A model generated the notes under the pieces. It saw only the letters and a list, made by a program, of their open reading frames with translations, had not been told where the DNA came from and ran no database searches. Positions 1 to 11,968 of a DNA stretch of 64,000 nt are shown here, in pieces. The stretch's first letter is position 1. Every line of letters begins with the position of its first letter. The stretch comes from Mytilus californianus (taxonomy: Eukaryota; Mollusca; Bivalvia; Mytilida; Mytilidae), in NCBI RefSeq assembly GCF_021869535.1, contig NW_026262581.1, positions 113,364,771 to 113,428,770 on the forward strand, written 5' to 3'. The position numbers were made by a program, and so were the translations under genes.

Positions 1-545
1 CAGCTGTTTTCGGGAAAAAGATTGAAATTGATTTGCTTTCATGTATTGATTGCGTTACCTTTACTGTTATAAGTATACTGAAGTTAGTTTCAACAACTTA
101 GTTGAATTATATTCTCCATGTATGTCAAATTTTATGTCATCCTGTCTGTGTCGTTATATGATCCTTTATGTTAGAACAAAAACTAAAATTAAAAATTCTG
201 TATATTTTGCATTACGTCATTTTCTTAATATATTTTACAAGTAGTGTCCTGCTTCCTCCAGAGTGTGTGATAATTTTTCAATTCCTCGACAGCATGTGTT
301 AAATCAAAGATTCCGAATATAATTGAAAATGGAATAAAATAATTACATGAGAGCTAAGAAGGTACTTATTCAATCAATGACGTTAACAGATTCATTCTAG
401 TATATTACATTCATTTTATCCCCGTAAAATATTGTAGGAAATCATTTCTTTTAATGAAAATCTCCCAGCATCGATAATTATGTTTAATACTTTTTACTTT
501 CATTGATAAGCAAGCATCGTATCAAAAATACTACTACAGTAAAAA
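1..545. other. AT-rich non-coding stretch
   Basis: No recognisable gene, repeat family or RNA. Only short chance open frames are present. It ends where the ~35-bp minisatellite begins. Confidence 0.5.
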
Positions 546-1376
546 GTAGACATTGTTGTCACATGTCTTTTTTTCTAACACTAGGCATTGCTATTTCTTG
601 TCTCTCTCTATATATATATATCAGTAGACATTGTTGTCTCTTGTCATTTATTTCTAGCAGTAGACATTGTTGTCTCTTGTCTTTATTTCTAGCAGTAGAC
701 ATTGTTGTCTCTTGTCTTTTATTTCTAGCAGTAGACATTATTGTCATTTATTTCTAGCACTAGCAGTAGACATTGTTGTCTCTTGTCATTTTTAATTCTA
801 GCAGTGAACATTGTTATCTCTTGTCTTTTTTTTTCTAGCAGTAGACATTGTTGTCACTTGTCTTTATTTCTAGCAGTAGACATTGTTGTCTCTGGTCTTT
901 ACTTCTATCAGTAGACATTGTTGTTACTTGTCTTTATTTCTAGCAGTAGACATTGTTGTCTCTTGTCTTTATATCTAGCCGTGGGCATTGTTGTCACTTG
1001 TCTTAATTTCTAGCAGTAGACATTGTTGTGACTTGATTTTATTTCTAGCAGTAGACATTGTTGTCTCTTGGTTCTCTTTCTAGTAGTTGTCATTGTTGTC
1101 TCTTGCTTTCATTTCTAGCAGTAGACATTGTCATTTTTAATCCTAGCAGTGGACATTGTTGTCTCTTGTCTTTTTTTCTAGCAGTACTAAACATTGTTGT
1201 TTCTTTGTCTTAATTTCTATCAGTAGACATTGTGTCTTTTTCATCTAGCATGCAGTATATACAATATAGTTTCGTGTAAAGACACGAAAAAGTATTTCAA
1301 GCAGTAGACAATGTTTTATCGAGACTTACGAGGTAGACATTTTTGTATCCTGTGTTTTTATTCCAGAAGTCGATAG
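546..1376 (+). repeat. ~35-bp minisatellite, main block
   Basis: Roughly 20 tandem copies of a 35-37 bp unit whose core reads TAGACATTGTTGTCTCTTG, followed by a T-rich stretch and TTTCTAGCAG. Copies differ by substitutions and small indels, and a short TA run interrupts the second unit. From about 1250 the units become ragged. Short open frames on both strands here come only from the repeat and are not genes. The array resumes after 1986, so the two blocks were one array before a retroposon landed in it. Confidence 0.93.
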
Positions 1377-1389
1377 TGTTGCTACGTAT

Positions 1390-1973
1390 AAATAAAAAAA
1401 TAATAAGATGTGGTATAATTGCCAACGAGACAACTCTCCACAAGAGACCAAATGACACAGAAATTAACAACTATAGGTCACCGTACGGCCTTCAACAATG
1501 AGTAAAACCCATACCGCATAGTGAGCTATAAAAGGCCCCGAAATGACAAATGTAAAACAAATCAAACGATAAAACTAACGGTCTAATTTATATACAAAAT
1601 AATGAGCAAAAACAAATATGATACACAGAAACAAACGACAACCACTGAATTACAGGCTCCTGACTTTGGACAGGCACATACAGAATGTGGCGGGGCTAAA
1701 CATGTTAGCGGGCGCCAAACCCTCCCCCTAATCTGGGACAGTGATGTAACAGTGAACAAACTATAAAAATCAGTTGTAAAAGGCTTAACTCATCAGATGG
1801 ATTAAACAGAAATACATATAACAAAAACACAGAGTGGACGTGGCAGGGTACTTATACATCCCCACAACAAAAAGACATTAAGTACAGACCTGAGAGTACT
1901 CGCAGTTACTGACAGCTAGTTCAAAGCCAATAACAACTAATAAAAAAATCATGCATCTAAGACTGAAAACTAT
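1390..1973 (-). mobile_element. 5'-truncated copy of retroelement A, with 13-bp TSD
   Basis: A 584-bp insertion flanked by perfect 13-bp direct repeats TGTTGCTACGTAT at 1377-1389 and 1974-1986. Read on the minus strand it ends in ACCACATCTTATTATTTTTT, the terminus shared by most other A copies in the window. It includes the conserved segments GTACGGTGACCTATAGTTG and ATGTTTAGCCCCGCCACATT. It has no coding capacity. The direct repeats and one fixed end fit target-primed retroposition. The intact 13-bp duplication suggests a fairly recent insertion. Confidence 0.87.
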
Positions 1974-1986
1974 TGTTGCTACGTAT

Positions 1987-2290
1987 CTTTTTTTTTATAG
2001 CAGTAGACATTCTTGTTTCGTATCTTTATTTCTAGCAGTAGTCTATTTTATTGTGTGTCTTATTTTTAGCAGTAGACATTCTTGTTTCGTGTCATAGCAG
2101 TTAACAGTACTGTTTCACGTCTTTATTTCTGGAAGTAAACATTCTTGTTTCGTGTCTTTTATTTCTAGCAGTAAACATTCTTGTTTGGTGTCTTTTATTT
2201 CTAGCAGTAGACTTTGTTGATTCGAGTCTTTTACTTCAGCAGCAAACATTGTTGCCTCGTGTGATTTATTACAAGCTCAGTGAAGTAGTA
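1987..2290 (+). repeat. ~35-bp minisatellite, distal diverged block
   Basis: About eight further units of the same family, now mostly TAGACATTCTTGTTTCGTGTC with T-rich spacers and TTTCTAGCAG. They are more diverged from the first block than units within that block are from each other. They continue the array on the far side of the retroposon. Confidence 0.82.
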
Positions 2291-2358
2291 AGATGTAGAT
2301 TGCCACTAAATGACAGCACATGCCTAAAGTTGAAATCATAAACTGCACCAACTGTTAT

Positions 2359-2527
2359 GAGGGGCCTGATGGGAGGGGGGTCTCATCACGATTCACGAGT
2401 TGATTTTTTTGTCAATCACGATTCACAGAAAATAAATTTCCATGATCACGGATCACGAAAATATAAAAAAAATATAAATCTGTAGAAAAACGGATCAGGA
2501 TAGCGAAAATAACCCATCAGGCCCCTC
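2359..2527. mobile_element. 169-bp MITE with 15-bp inverted ends
   Basis: Perfect 15-bp terminal inverted repeats, GAGGGGCCTGATGGG at 2359-2373 and its complement at 2513-2527. They are flanked by TGTTAT direct repeats at 2353-2358 and 2528-2533. The interior holds several copies of an ATCACGATTCACGA-like motif and no open frame. This is a non-autonomous DNA-transposon structure. The superfamily is not established. Confidence 0.8.
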
Positions 2528-2533
2528 TGTTAT

Positions 2534-5500
2534 TATATTTTGCAATAATTCAATTGAATGAACTCTGTTTAATGTGAATGCAGTTGATAAACTAGCAATT
2601 TGTCGATAATATAAAAGAATCTCTTTTTGCGATTAAATTACTAATACTTAAAAAGTCAAACCTTTCATAACTTCGGATACCATTTTTGAAACCACAGTTA
2701 CGTCGTTTTTCTTATTGATTATCTGTTAAACTATGTTATTGGAATATGTTTGCTTAAACATATTATTTATCTTTCATTGTTTATCTAGACAAATGCATTA
2801 AAAGCTTGTTACAATGATATAATAAAGATGTCAATCTTTGCTGAATATTGATAAAACTAATAGTACTATCTATCGGAACACACCTATACTCTCGTGTAAG
2901 TTGACCTTAGTCAGTTTTGGCTGTTCCGATTTCTATACTCCTAGTATTTATGTATTGTTTCCAAAACATTTGGCCTTGGGTATATCAAAATGTTATCATA
3001 GAAGTACATGTTGCATGAAATATGTATCAAACGGATATAATACTAAAGACAATATTCTAAAATAAAGATATATATGAAGTATGCAATCAACTATTGTCAA
3101 ATATGAATGTTTTGAATCATTTCCAAATGTCTGACTGCTTAGTAAATACTAATAAATCAATATGTTCAATTTGATAGCTCAAAGTGGTGGTTTATATGTA
3201 ATCGTTGGATATATTGACCAGAATCCTTTTCACATTGTCATTAAAGTCAAACAACATGCAATATTTCTCATATAGTATTTAGAATGCCAATGAAGTTTCT
3301 CTTATTGTCGTGGCATTTTATCGATAATTTTCAGCATGCATGAAGTGATTTTACTCGTTTCACACTGAACGGAGTGTGATATGAACAAGTGATATCCTAA
3401 TGGGTTAATTTGATTGGCCTATTCTGAGATGTGATTCGAAATTATTACTTTTCTACTGGCTATTCGTTAGGTGAATATTGAGTTGCAAAGGTGATGACAA
3501 ATTAATTCTCTTCTGTGGTATCGGAGATGTGTGATTTCTTCAAAAGTAAACAAAATAATCATATTTTTCACCTAAAAATGTTCTTTTGTAAAATTTGTAC
3601 TCAAATTCCAAGCGTAAACAAAGCCTAAAAATGTCCGGTGCTTACGTGTGACGCCTGTAGCGAAACGATAACGGCAATTCTTTTTTTTTAAATGTCAAAA
3701 ACGACGTTTCGTGGAATTTTCGATTCATCATTGATGTTTTTCTACCAAATTAATGACTTCAGTAGAATGATTTTTTATTTTGCATTAAAATTGAATAACT
3801 GTATTTTTCGTAGTCCAAGCTTAAAAGCAATAGAGCTTTATCTTAAAAGGAGCCCGTGTTCGAATATGCCACTCAAAAATGAGCCATGCATGACTGGCAA
3901 AATAAGACATATCGTAATATATGTATAACTGGAAAATTATTAAGTCAGGGATTTCTTTACCATAAATTACTTTAAAGGGAAAATTCGCGATTTTTCACTT
4001 TTCATCTTATTATGTTCATAATACCATAAAAAACATATTTACCAAGTTTTATCTGGATATGAACACTAATAAAGAAGAAAATTGGGAATTAATAATTTAA
4101 TTTATTCCAACTTCCTGACTTATGTGACGTAGTTTAAGTCTTTTTGCATGCCGGGAGTGAATAAATCTCGTTGTAAGTCTTGTTCGTTAATCATCTAATA
4201 ACGCGATTAAAAGCGCATCGACGACTTTTGGCGTAGCTATTAACCAACTAATAATTAAGAAAGTAAAGTGATCCGCCGTGCAACTTTCAAAATTAAAATG
4301 TACAATTTATATTTAAAGGATTTCTGATATGATTATAGTAATAAAAGTAAATCATACAATAGAATATATTTTCATGAATTTTTTTCCGACGGATATTTTG
4401 AACAAACATATATAACTGATATTGTTTTACAAATGCATGTTTGTATTCTCACCTGAAGGCTTTTACTTCAGTCTAGTACTGTGTAAATACAATGTGTATT
4501 GTACTGTGACACTAAGTGACCACCTGTTGAATGCGTGGTTAAATTCAAGGTAATTAAAAGATTAGCATTCTGTAACTCTATTCTTTTGATCTTCACTCAG
4601 TGAATTTTAGCCAACACGGTTCACCGTTACAGGTGTGAACAACAGTTCGTATGAATGATAAAAACATTAATTATTTGGGGAGGAATATGGTGGCAAAATA
4701 CCTGAATCGCCGTTATATACATGTATATCTTTTATATTTTGCGTAAGCTTAATTTTAAAATAGATAGGTGAGTATTTTGTTGTAACATCGAAATTCTGAA
4801 TCACTTTCTATTAAATAATTTTACAAATAAAAATGGCCCACGAAAACGAGCGTATAAACCAAACACTGTACTTACTTTTTCAAACTATCATGGGTATTAA
4901 CCGTGAATGTTTCAATGTTTAGAGAAAATTATCGCGGTTACATGATTAATATAGCTTGGTCCGTCCACACCGATCTACATTTACCTAATCGGGAATGCCC
5001 TTATTAAAATATTTAAAATCTCACAACGTATACATACTTTAGCTATTTGACCAACGATGTTTAAAAAATATAACAGAATCAATCTAACGTCAACTTTCCT
5101 TTTTTGAATGGAGACAGACCGGAGGAATCAATTTTCAATGTGCTTTATATCTTGTACCTTTGCAAGACTTATTATTCATTCATAAACCCACTTTATACCA
5201 GAGACATATATGTCAGTCTTAACTGACAAGAATACACCTTAAGTGGACAAGCAGTATTTTCTTTAAGTTTCTGTGATTTAATACTAAGAAAGAAAAAAAT
5301 CCCGAAATTAATTTGATACTTTGATACTCAATATTTTTCCTGGAAAATATTCATGTCCTCGTTTGGTCTGAAAATAAGATAAGAATTTGGTATACAGAAC
5401 ATGTGTGAATGTCATAAAACCTTGTTATATCAGAAACCATTATAAATGTGAACCTGTATACGTAAGACCTCATGGGACGTCACCTAACCACATACAGGTA

Positions 5501-6586
5501 ATATACAAGTAGCTCTGTTATACCCGGAAATGTCAAGGTAAATCACTACCGATACGATTGTACCAATGCAAAGAAAATTCTGATGATTGTGAAGCATGAC
5601 CATTCATGATTTTAGAGGAGTCTTAGGTAGAAATTGCCGGTACGATTTAAATTCTGACTATATTTTTTTCTCTCAATTTAAATCACTGAACTTAAAAAAA
5701 AAAAAAGAAACATACGCCCAAGATCAGAATTCTTCATGTAAATTCATAAATACAACGTTCTTATTTTGTAACTTTCGATATACTTCACCCCCAACCACCG
5801 CCCCCTCCCAACCTGGGAACAGTATATCTAACATTACAATGTTTGTGTACCTGCCCAAATAAAAAAAAAAGATGAAAAAAGAAAGAGATGAACGGTAAGT
5901 CACATCAGATTCAAATATTTATATGGTTGATTGTCGTTAACTAGAGATGTAAAGTTACATGTCTCTGCGTTAACTTATAAGAATGACAGGAAAGTATATA
6001 CTTGAAATAGATTTATGATGAATAATATGCAACTGCAGCACCCCTTTCTATCAAAGTGTACATGCATGTATTTTAATGACTGTCCGTTATTTCGATTAAG
6101 AATGACAATTGTACGTGAAATTCTATAGTTGCCAGTGAGACTTATTTTTACCAGATATGCGACTTTTCGTATTTATATTTTCTCTTATATAACTCTCATT
6201 TAATATTTTATGCATAAGTGCAATATTAGGAATGGTTTATCCCCCCTCCCTTTTAAGCTAACTAAATAAACTAATCAACCTTCTAGCTGACCAGACGTTA
6301 ACACATCTACTATCAGTCAATTCGGAGTGAAGTTTCTTTATTTCTTCAAATAAGCTTTTTGGGGATCATTAGTGTACGTCCAGTGGCATATATATTACAT
6401 GCATGTCGGAACAGGAAAATTGACATGAGGTATAATAGAACCATGTTCACATTATTACATTATTATATATAATACACAACCATTGAGATGATGACGACTT
6501 TCTTAAACTGTTCAAAATAATCTTATGGAAATAAAAATCTGTGATTTTACTATGTGCATAACTTTGATGAACCAAAGCAAGTTAGA
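2534..6586. other. Non-coding stretch, no gene recognised
   Basis: AT-rich sequence with short, biased open frames at 2838-3065, 3692-3928 and 5596-5862 that resemble no family I know. A small hairpin TCACACT-gaacgg-AGTGTGA lies near 3364-3383. A segment near 3973-4000 carries TTTAAAGGGAAAATTCGC, echoed in reverse complement near 8030-8053, possibly a diverged repeat end. Nothing else stands out. Confidence 0.4.
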
Positions 6587-6712
6587 TATAAATAAATAAA
6601 ATAAATAAAATAAATAAAATAAATAAAATAAATAAAATAAATAAAATAAATAAAATAAATAAAATATAAAATAAATAAAATAAATAAAATAAATAAAATA
6701 AATAAATAATTA
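6587..6712 (+). repeat. (ATAAATAAA)n microsatellite
   Basis: Near-perfect tandem array of the 9-bp unit ATAAATAAA, about 13 copies, with one interruption near 6664. It is followed by a small TAATTATTTTATTATAG segment. It is likely to be length-polymorphic. Confidence 0.95.
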
Positions 6713-8079
6713 TTTTATTATAGTGTCACATATTTGATCAAACAATATATATATACAACAATTCATAATAAAAACAGAGATCAAATATCCAGCCTTAGAA
6801 TAGACTTATGAGACACTTAGATATCGACCTGTATTTAAATCAGATTGGTTTTGGATGTTTCTCTCGTATATTCAATATACATGTATATATTCTAAATTGC
6901 GACTATCTATAGTTCCGTAACCTTCTATCTAGGCGTATAATCCAATGATCGACAAGTGCGTACATTTTGTTAAATCAATATTTGTACGTTTCAAAATGTC
7001 CATAATTATTGACAACGAGTAATTACTTACATTTTCCCCAATTTACGTTTGGAAAATATGTAAATATATTTTTATTTTATCAAATCTTTTTTTGGAATTA
7101 TTTAGATTTTCATAAATGTTCTTTTACACCATAAATGTTATTTATAAACAAGCGTATGAGTTTAGTCATATATATAATGGCTATTATATCTATGGTTTAG
7201 TAAAGACTAGCATATCACTATCGGACACGCAAGACAAAGATGTATATTCACCTGGTAGTTTCAAAATGGAAAGTTACAAGTTATCGGCCGTGTACACTTC
7301 TCAATACCCTCAGAGGTGAAGTGATGCACGAACTTGCTTTATGTAATTGTGTAATAAGAGTTTTCAAGCCCGACAGGAAATCGCTTGAATACCTGGACGT
7401 GTCAACTCACAATACCTCTGGGAACAATTCCTTTAGCAATGCTGGTGATCAGATAAGGGAAGGTCCGAATTTATTTAAATAAGATTATTACATAAATGAA
7501 TTATGAACACACTAGATTTTCGAAAACATTTTTACACGGAACACTTAATTTATCACTTTGAACTTTTTAACTAATTTCCATTAACATTTCCTGTTTCAAA
7601 AACTTAGTAAAAAAAAAACAGTTTCAAAACGACAGACCATAGTACTAGTTATTCAAAAAAAATTATATATAATTACATTTTCCGTATCAAGTTAGTTAGG
7701 AAAGGTTGCATGCACAACCATGTCTATTATAATCTTTTTTTGTGACCCGGGAAACTGTTTAGGCTTTCCTTGTCGGGTAAAACAACCCTACGCTTGACAA
7801 GATATCGACACTCAATTACGGCTACATTAGGTTACTGCATGTTTTGGTCCTTTGTGGTTTATAGATATATCGTGGTTTCTATTCAGGGATGATGTCAAAA
7901 TGGCCGCACGCGGAGAAGTGATACTCTAAATTTAAAATCGATGGTGATCTCTTATCTAGCAGAATTAAACTTTAATATTTATGAATTTGTGGTTTTTTAT
8001 TCATAATCAACATAATATTAATTTTTCATTTTTTTGCGAAGTTTCCCTTTAAAACATTTACTAAATTCTTTTATAGGTA
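6713..8079. other. Non-coding stretch
   Basis: No recognisable gene. Open frames at 7116-7319 and 7240-7482 overlap in different frames and match nothing I know. A TTTCCCTTTAAAA motif near 8043-8055 may be the edge of a diverged repeat. Confidence 0.4.
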
Positions 8080-8690
8080 CAAAGATCTGGTTTGGAAGTT
8101 TGGCTGTATCCGTAGAATTCTTATGAAATACGGGATATCACATCCTAAATTTTAATGGTGTTTATAAAGCCCGTGAATCAAGATACGATCCATGTAAACT
8201 CATTGATCATTAAAATAAACTTATTCTTTAAGGATATGAATTTAACACCGTATAAATAGATCTTTGAAAAATGTTTTTATCGGTTCTAACATTTATTTTG
8301 TTTTTGATAAATTAAAACATAACTAGATATATATTGCAAAACATTTATGAAATTCGTCGTCCTTCATCCTGTCGATATTACACTTATTTTTTGCATTGCA
8401 CAAGGTAATGCTTTTCTCAGACTGTTTATGACGTCTTTACACTAAATCTGTTGGATGTTTACTGATGGATACTTTACGTTGAGAGAACATGATTGTGATT
8501 TAGCTTTCAGTAACTGCGAATTTTCTTATTTCGGTGCTTTGTGTCTATTGTTTTCATGTTACATAGAGTTTGTATTTGTTTGTGCTTCGTGCCATTCTGA
8601 TGAATTACGTCAAGTCCAACTGATTTTTACATGTTTTCTAATGTTGTGCTGTTAACCCACTGTCCTATGTTAGGGAAGGGTTCAGCTGTA
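8080..8690 (+). mobile_element. Copy of retroelement A, 3' region, sense orientation
   Basis: This segment aligns in reverse complement with 11340-11968. Shared blocks include the end of a decayed coding region (around 8100-8345), the part reading CACTAAATCTGTTGGATGTTT, and the segment GTTGTGCTGTTAACCCACTG near 8644. It stops at about 8690, before the usual element terminus. Stops interrupt all frames, and the open frame at 8455-8655 lies in what is untranslated sequence in the model. The alignment is by eye, so edges are approximate. Confidence 0.7.
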
Positions 8691-10000
8691 TAATGACCTA
8701 TAGATGCTTAAAATAACTTCATATGAACTCTGTCAGATAGTTGCCTCAAGTGGGAGGTAAAAGTTGCGAGCTTATAATTATTTTTCTAGTTTATTCATTG
8801 TTTATAACTAGCTACCGTGTAAATGACAGATAACATAATATGGTGCCAGTACTTGGGACTCCTTGGTTCCTAGAAAGTTATGGCGTTTACCACTTTAATT
8901 ACATCTATAACTATTCATATATGTATACTTCTATAACTATACCGATTATAGCCATGATATAAATACAGTTCAACTTTTCAATTTTTCTGACATTTAGAAT
9001 TTCAATTCTATGTTCATTCATTTTCTTCTATTAGATTTAATTCATTCGATGAATTCAGCTAACAATTTATGTCAACGCAGAATATAAATCAATAGATCCG
9101 ACATTATTAACTAATCATGGAAAATTCTATTTTATTTCTAAAAGTAAATCTTCTTTTTATTTTATTCAATCGCCAAAAGAGTGTTATGTGGCAAAGGTGA
9201 ATTGTCTCCCTTATGCAAGTAACATTCGTTTTTAGAAATAGTAAATCTCCCACATAATTCATGTAGGCATGTTAAAATATATTTATGTTTATCGGATTGG
9301 AATTGAATTAAAATACATGAATTTGAGTTTCTGTTCTCCAATTCTTATCAATTTTTAAAAGATAATTTGCTAAAGTGTCAAGTTTAAACAGAGATATAAG
9401 TCTTTAAAACGTTTGGATTACATCACAGGACAAAATAAAGACAGGACACATCGATTTTACATGCTGCTGTGATATCATGGGAACCAATACACAAATCAAT
9501 CTAATGTCATTCAGCTAACAATTATTCTAAATTGCAAATTGTCAAAAGTAAATAAATTTTAGATTGAACAACTCAAATTAATGACATTATTTCAAATTAT
9601 TTATCAGAGATCAATATAACGCTATTCGCCCCGGTGACTCTACTTGCATAACTCTATGAATAAAACATGATGGTGTGTTAAAGGCTATCATTTAGGAATC
9701 AATATTCCCTCTCCTGGGAATCAGAAAAATAAATGTATTGACCATTCGAATCGATTAATACACTGAATGTTGTTTCTATTGACCAATCATAATAATACAT
9801 ATGCGCGCTTACCATTTCTCATAAGATAGAACGTTCTGAAATGGCTCATATCAAACTGCTGTTAAATGTCAAATATCATTTCAATTGATAAAAAAACTTA
9901 AAGAATTAAAGAAGAAATTTCCATATCTATAGGTTGAAAATCTATAACCCGAGAAAATGCAAAATAAGCACTTGTTAATAACTATTATAAACTTTGAATG
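8691..10000. other. Non-coding stretch
   Basis: AT-rich sequence without a supported gene, RNA or clear repeat structure. Confidence 0.4.
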
Positions 10001-10165
10001 GTACCAATCTTATTGCACCTCGAGTATTGCACCAGCCACACATTTCGGCATATATATATATGTCTCTTCAGAAAAATCTTAAAAATCCAAAACCTATTTC
10101 AAACATTGACGAAATGATATAAACGAAAAAGGACCAAAAGTATAGCCAAATTGGACAAAGAATCA
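10001..10165 (+). repeat. R4 dispersed repeat copy
   Basis: Matches the R4 pattern: TTATTGCACC, a variant of AGATGCGCATTTCGACAA, TGTCTCTTCAG, then AAAATCCAAAACCTATTT and AAAGGACCAAAAGTATAGCC. The same order appears at 33733 and 63318. Edges are approximate. Confidence 0.65.
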
Positions 10166-10407
10166 TGGTATCAAAAGTATATTGCGTATAATTATAGTTC
10201 CTTTTTAAAATTTTATCAAATACAAAAATAATTTAGCGTATTTGCAAATATTTAGATTGAACTTTAACCAACTAATCATATATCAATAAACGTACACATA
10301 AACAATATCAACGTTTTGTCTCAGCGTTAACTGTAAATGATAGTTTCAAATGATATATAAACACTTTGATATATACTGTCTTCCTGTTTATCATTATCAT
10401 TTCCATA

Positions 10408-10610
10408 CCCTTCCGGGGCACCTTAAATCACCCCAGATTTTTAGTAGGGTTTGTTTTACTCAGTCTTTAGTTTGCTCTGTTGTGTTTTGTGTTCTGTTGT
10501 TTGTCTTTTCGTCGTTTTTCGTTTTTTGCCTTGACATAGCCAGTTCGTTTTCGACTTATGAGTTTGACTATCCCTTTGGTATTTTCGCCTCTCTTTTAGA
10601 GGTACATGTT
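10408..10610 (+). repeat. R3 dispersed repeat copy
   Basis: Begins CCTTCCGGGGCACC and continues through ACTCAGTCTTTAGTTTG, TTTTTTGCCTTGACATAGCC, TTTTCGACTTATGAGTTTGA and CCCTTTGGTATTTTCGCCTC. The same ordered blocks recur at 14355, 21800, 43215 and 52295, and inverted at 53825. The family is one I recall as common in mussel sequence. The open frame across it is an artefact of the repeat. Confidence 0.8.
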
Positions 10611-10823
10611 TAGCTATCCTTCATTCAACCATTCTTCAGTCCAATCCGTAGGACCTATAACTAGTCCAAACCAAGAAAGACAGATCTCATGTGCTGCTCT
10701 GACAAACATAGACCAGTCTCCTGCCAACAATGACTGTATAAGTACATTACACAGTAACTACAGTTAGAACAGATACAAACAAACTAAGTAAAACCAACTA
10801 AGTAAAACAAACCTCTCAAAGAT

Positions 10824-10896
10824 ATCAGGCTTATAATTGTGTACCCCAGATGCGCGTTTCGTCTACAAAAGACTCATCAGTGACGCTCGCACCACA
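10824..10896 (+). repeat. R4/R9 repeat end
   Basis: Short copy containing CCCAGATGCGCGTTTCGTCT and AAAGACTCATCAGTGACGCT, the R9 subtype. It matches 62645-62755, and 39740-40095 in reverse. Confidence 0.78.
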
Positions 10897-11163
10897 TGCA
10901 TATCCTTTTCATAACAATTTGAATTATCATTTTATCAGAAGTTAGTTCAATAACACTGAAAAAAGAAAAACATATATTTCCTCTTCAACTTATTGTACAG
11001 CTAAAAACAAATAATATTGATATAAGTTAGGTGTTTCCTTCTAGAATTCAAGTAAAAAAACGAAAACTAAATTGAAAATAATAAACTTAAAAAACTGTCG
11101 GTCACTAATGTTTAAAACTTCCTTTAGTTTCTCATAAAACATCCTTCAATGAGTATTCCATAT

Positions 11164-11968
11164 AGCCAGCTTTTGAAGGCCCCGTAACGACAACGTGTGA
11201 AATAATTCAAACCAGATAAGCAACGGCCTGATTTATTACATAACAATTAATGCAATACATGAGACAGACAACAACCAAGTTGGCGGGCAACGACAACTGC
11301 TAAAGTACAAGCTTCTGGAGAATGTGGCGGGGTTATAAACATGTTTGTGAGCGCTCAACCCTCCCCTAACATGGAACAGTAGTGTAACAGCACAACATAA
11401 GAAAAACTGTAAAAATTGTTAGGAAATAACTTAACTCAACAGATTGATACGAAAGCCAAAAAAAAAAAAAAAACAACAAACAACAAACAGCAAACAAACA
11501 TAAAGTCAGCAGACAAAAAGTACTGAAAGCTAGCTCAAAGCCAATTAAATATAATTATATATATATATATATATATAACTAATTAATAAATCATATTCTC
11601 CGACACTAAAGCATCATTCATTACACATCCAACAAATTTAGTGTAAAAACTCATTCACAGTTGAAAAGCAAGACTTTGTGCATTGCCAAAATATAAGAAA
11701 ATAGTATCGACAAGATGTAGTACTATACATTTTCATAACTATATAGCAATACATGTTTATTACTTTATGTTATAATTCATAAAAAAAAAATATATGTTAG
11801 TACCAATAAAACAATGTTCAAAGATTTTACTACTAGGTTAAATCGAAAACCTTTAAGAATAAGTGAATGCAAAGGCTTAATGACTTTTCATGAATCGTAT
11901 CTAAATGTATATACGGGCTCTATAAATCAATATCACCGTCCGTAAGAATCAGGCTGTGTTATCCCATT
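11164..11968 (-). mobile_element. Retroelement A, 3' half adjoining the RT fossil
   Basis: Read on the minus strand this runs from the end of the decayed reverse-transcriptase frame through a 3' region. It aligns with 8080-8690 (11340-11968) and with the retroposon at 1390-1973 (11164-11550). Shared blocks include CCCGCCACATTCT, ACATGTTTATAACCCCGCC and GGCTTTGAGCTAGCTTTCAG. It stops before the GTACGGTGACCTATAG part of the usual end. An AT dinucleotide run (about 11551-11578) and an A/C-rich run (11459-11492) are later additions. This copy joins the short repeat to a coding element. Confidence 0.7.

Noticed and set aside
546..1250. CRISPR-like regular array
   Set aside because: There are no unique spacers: the whole 35-bp unit repeats, so it is a minisatellite.
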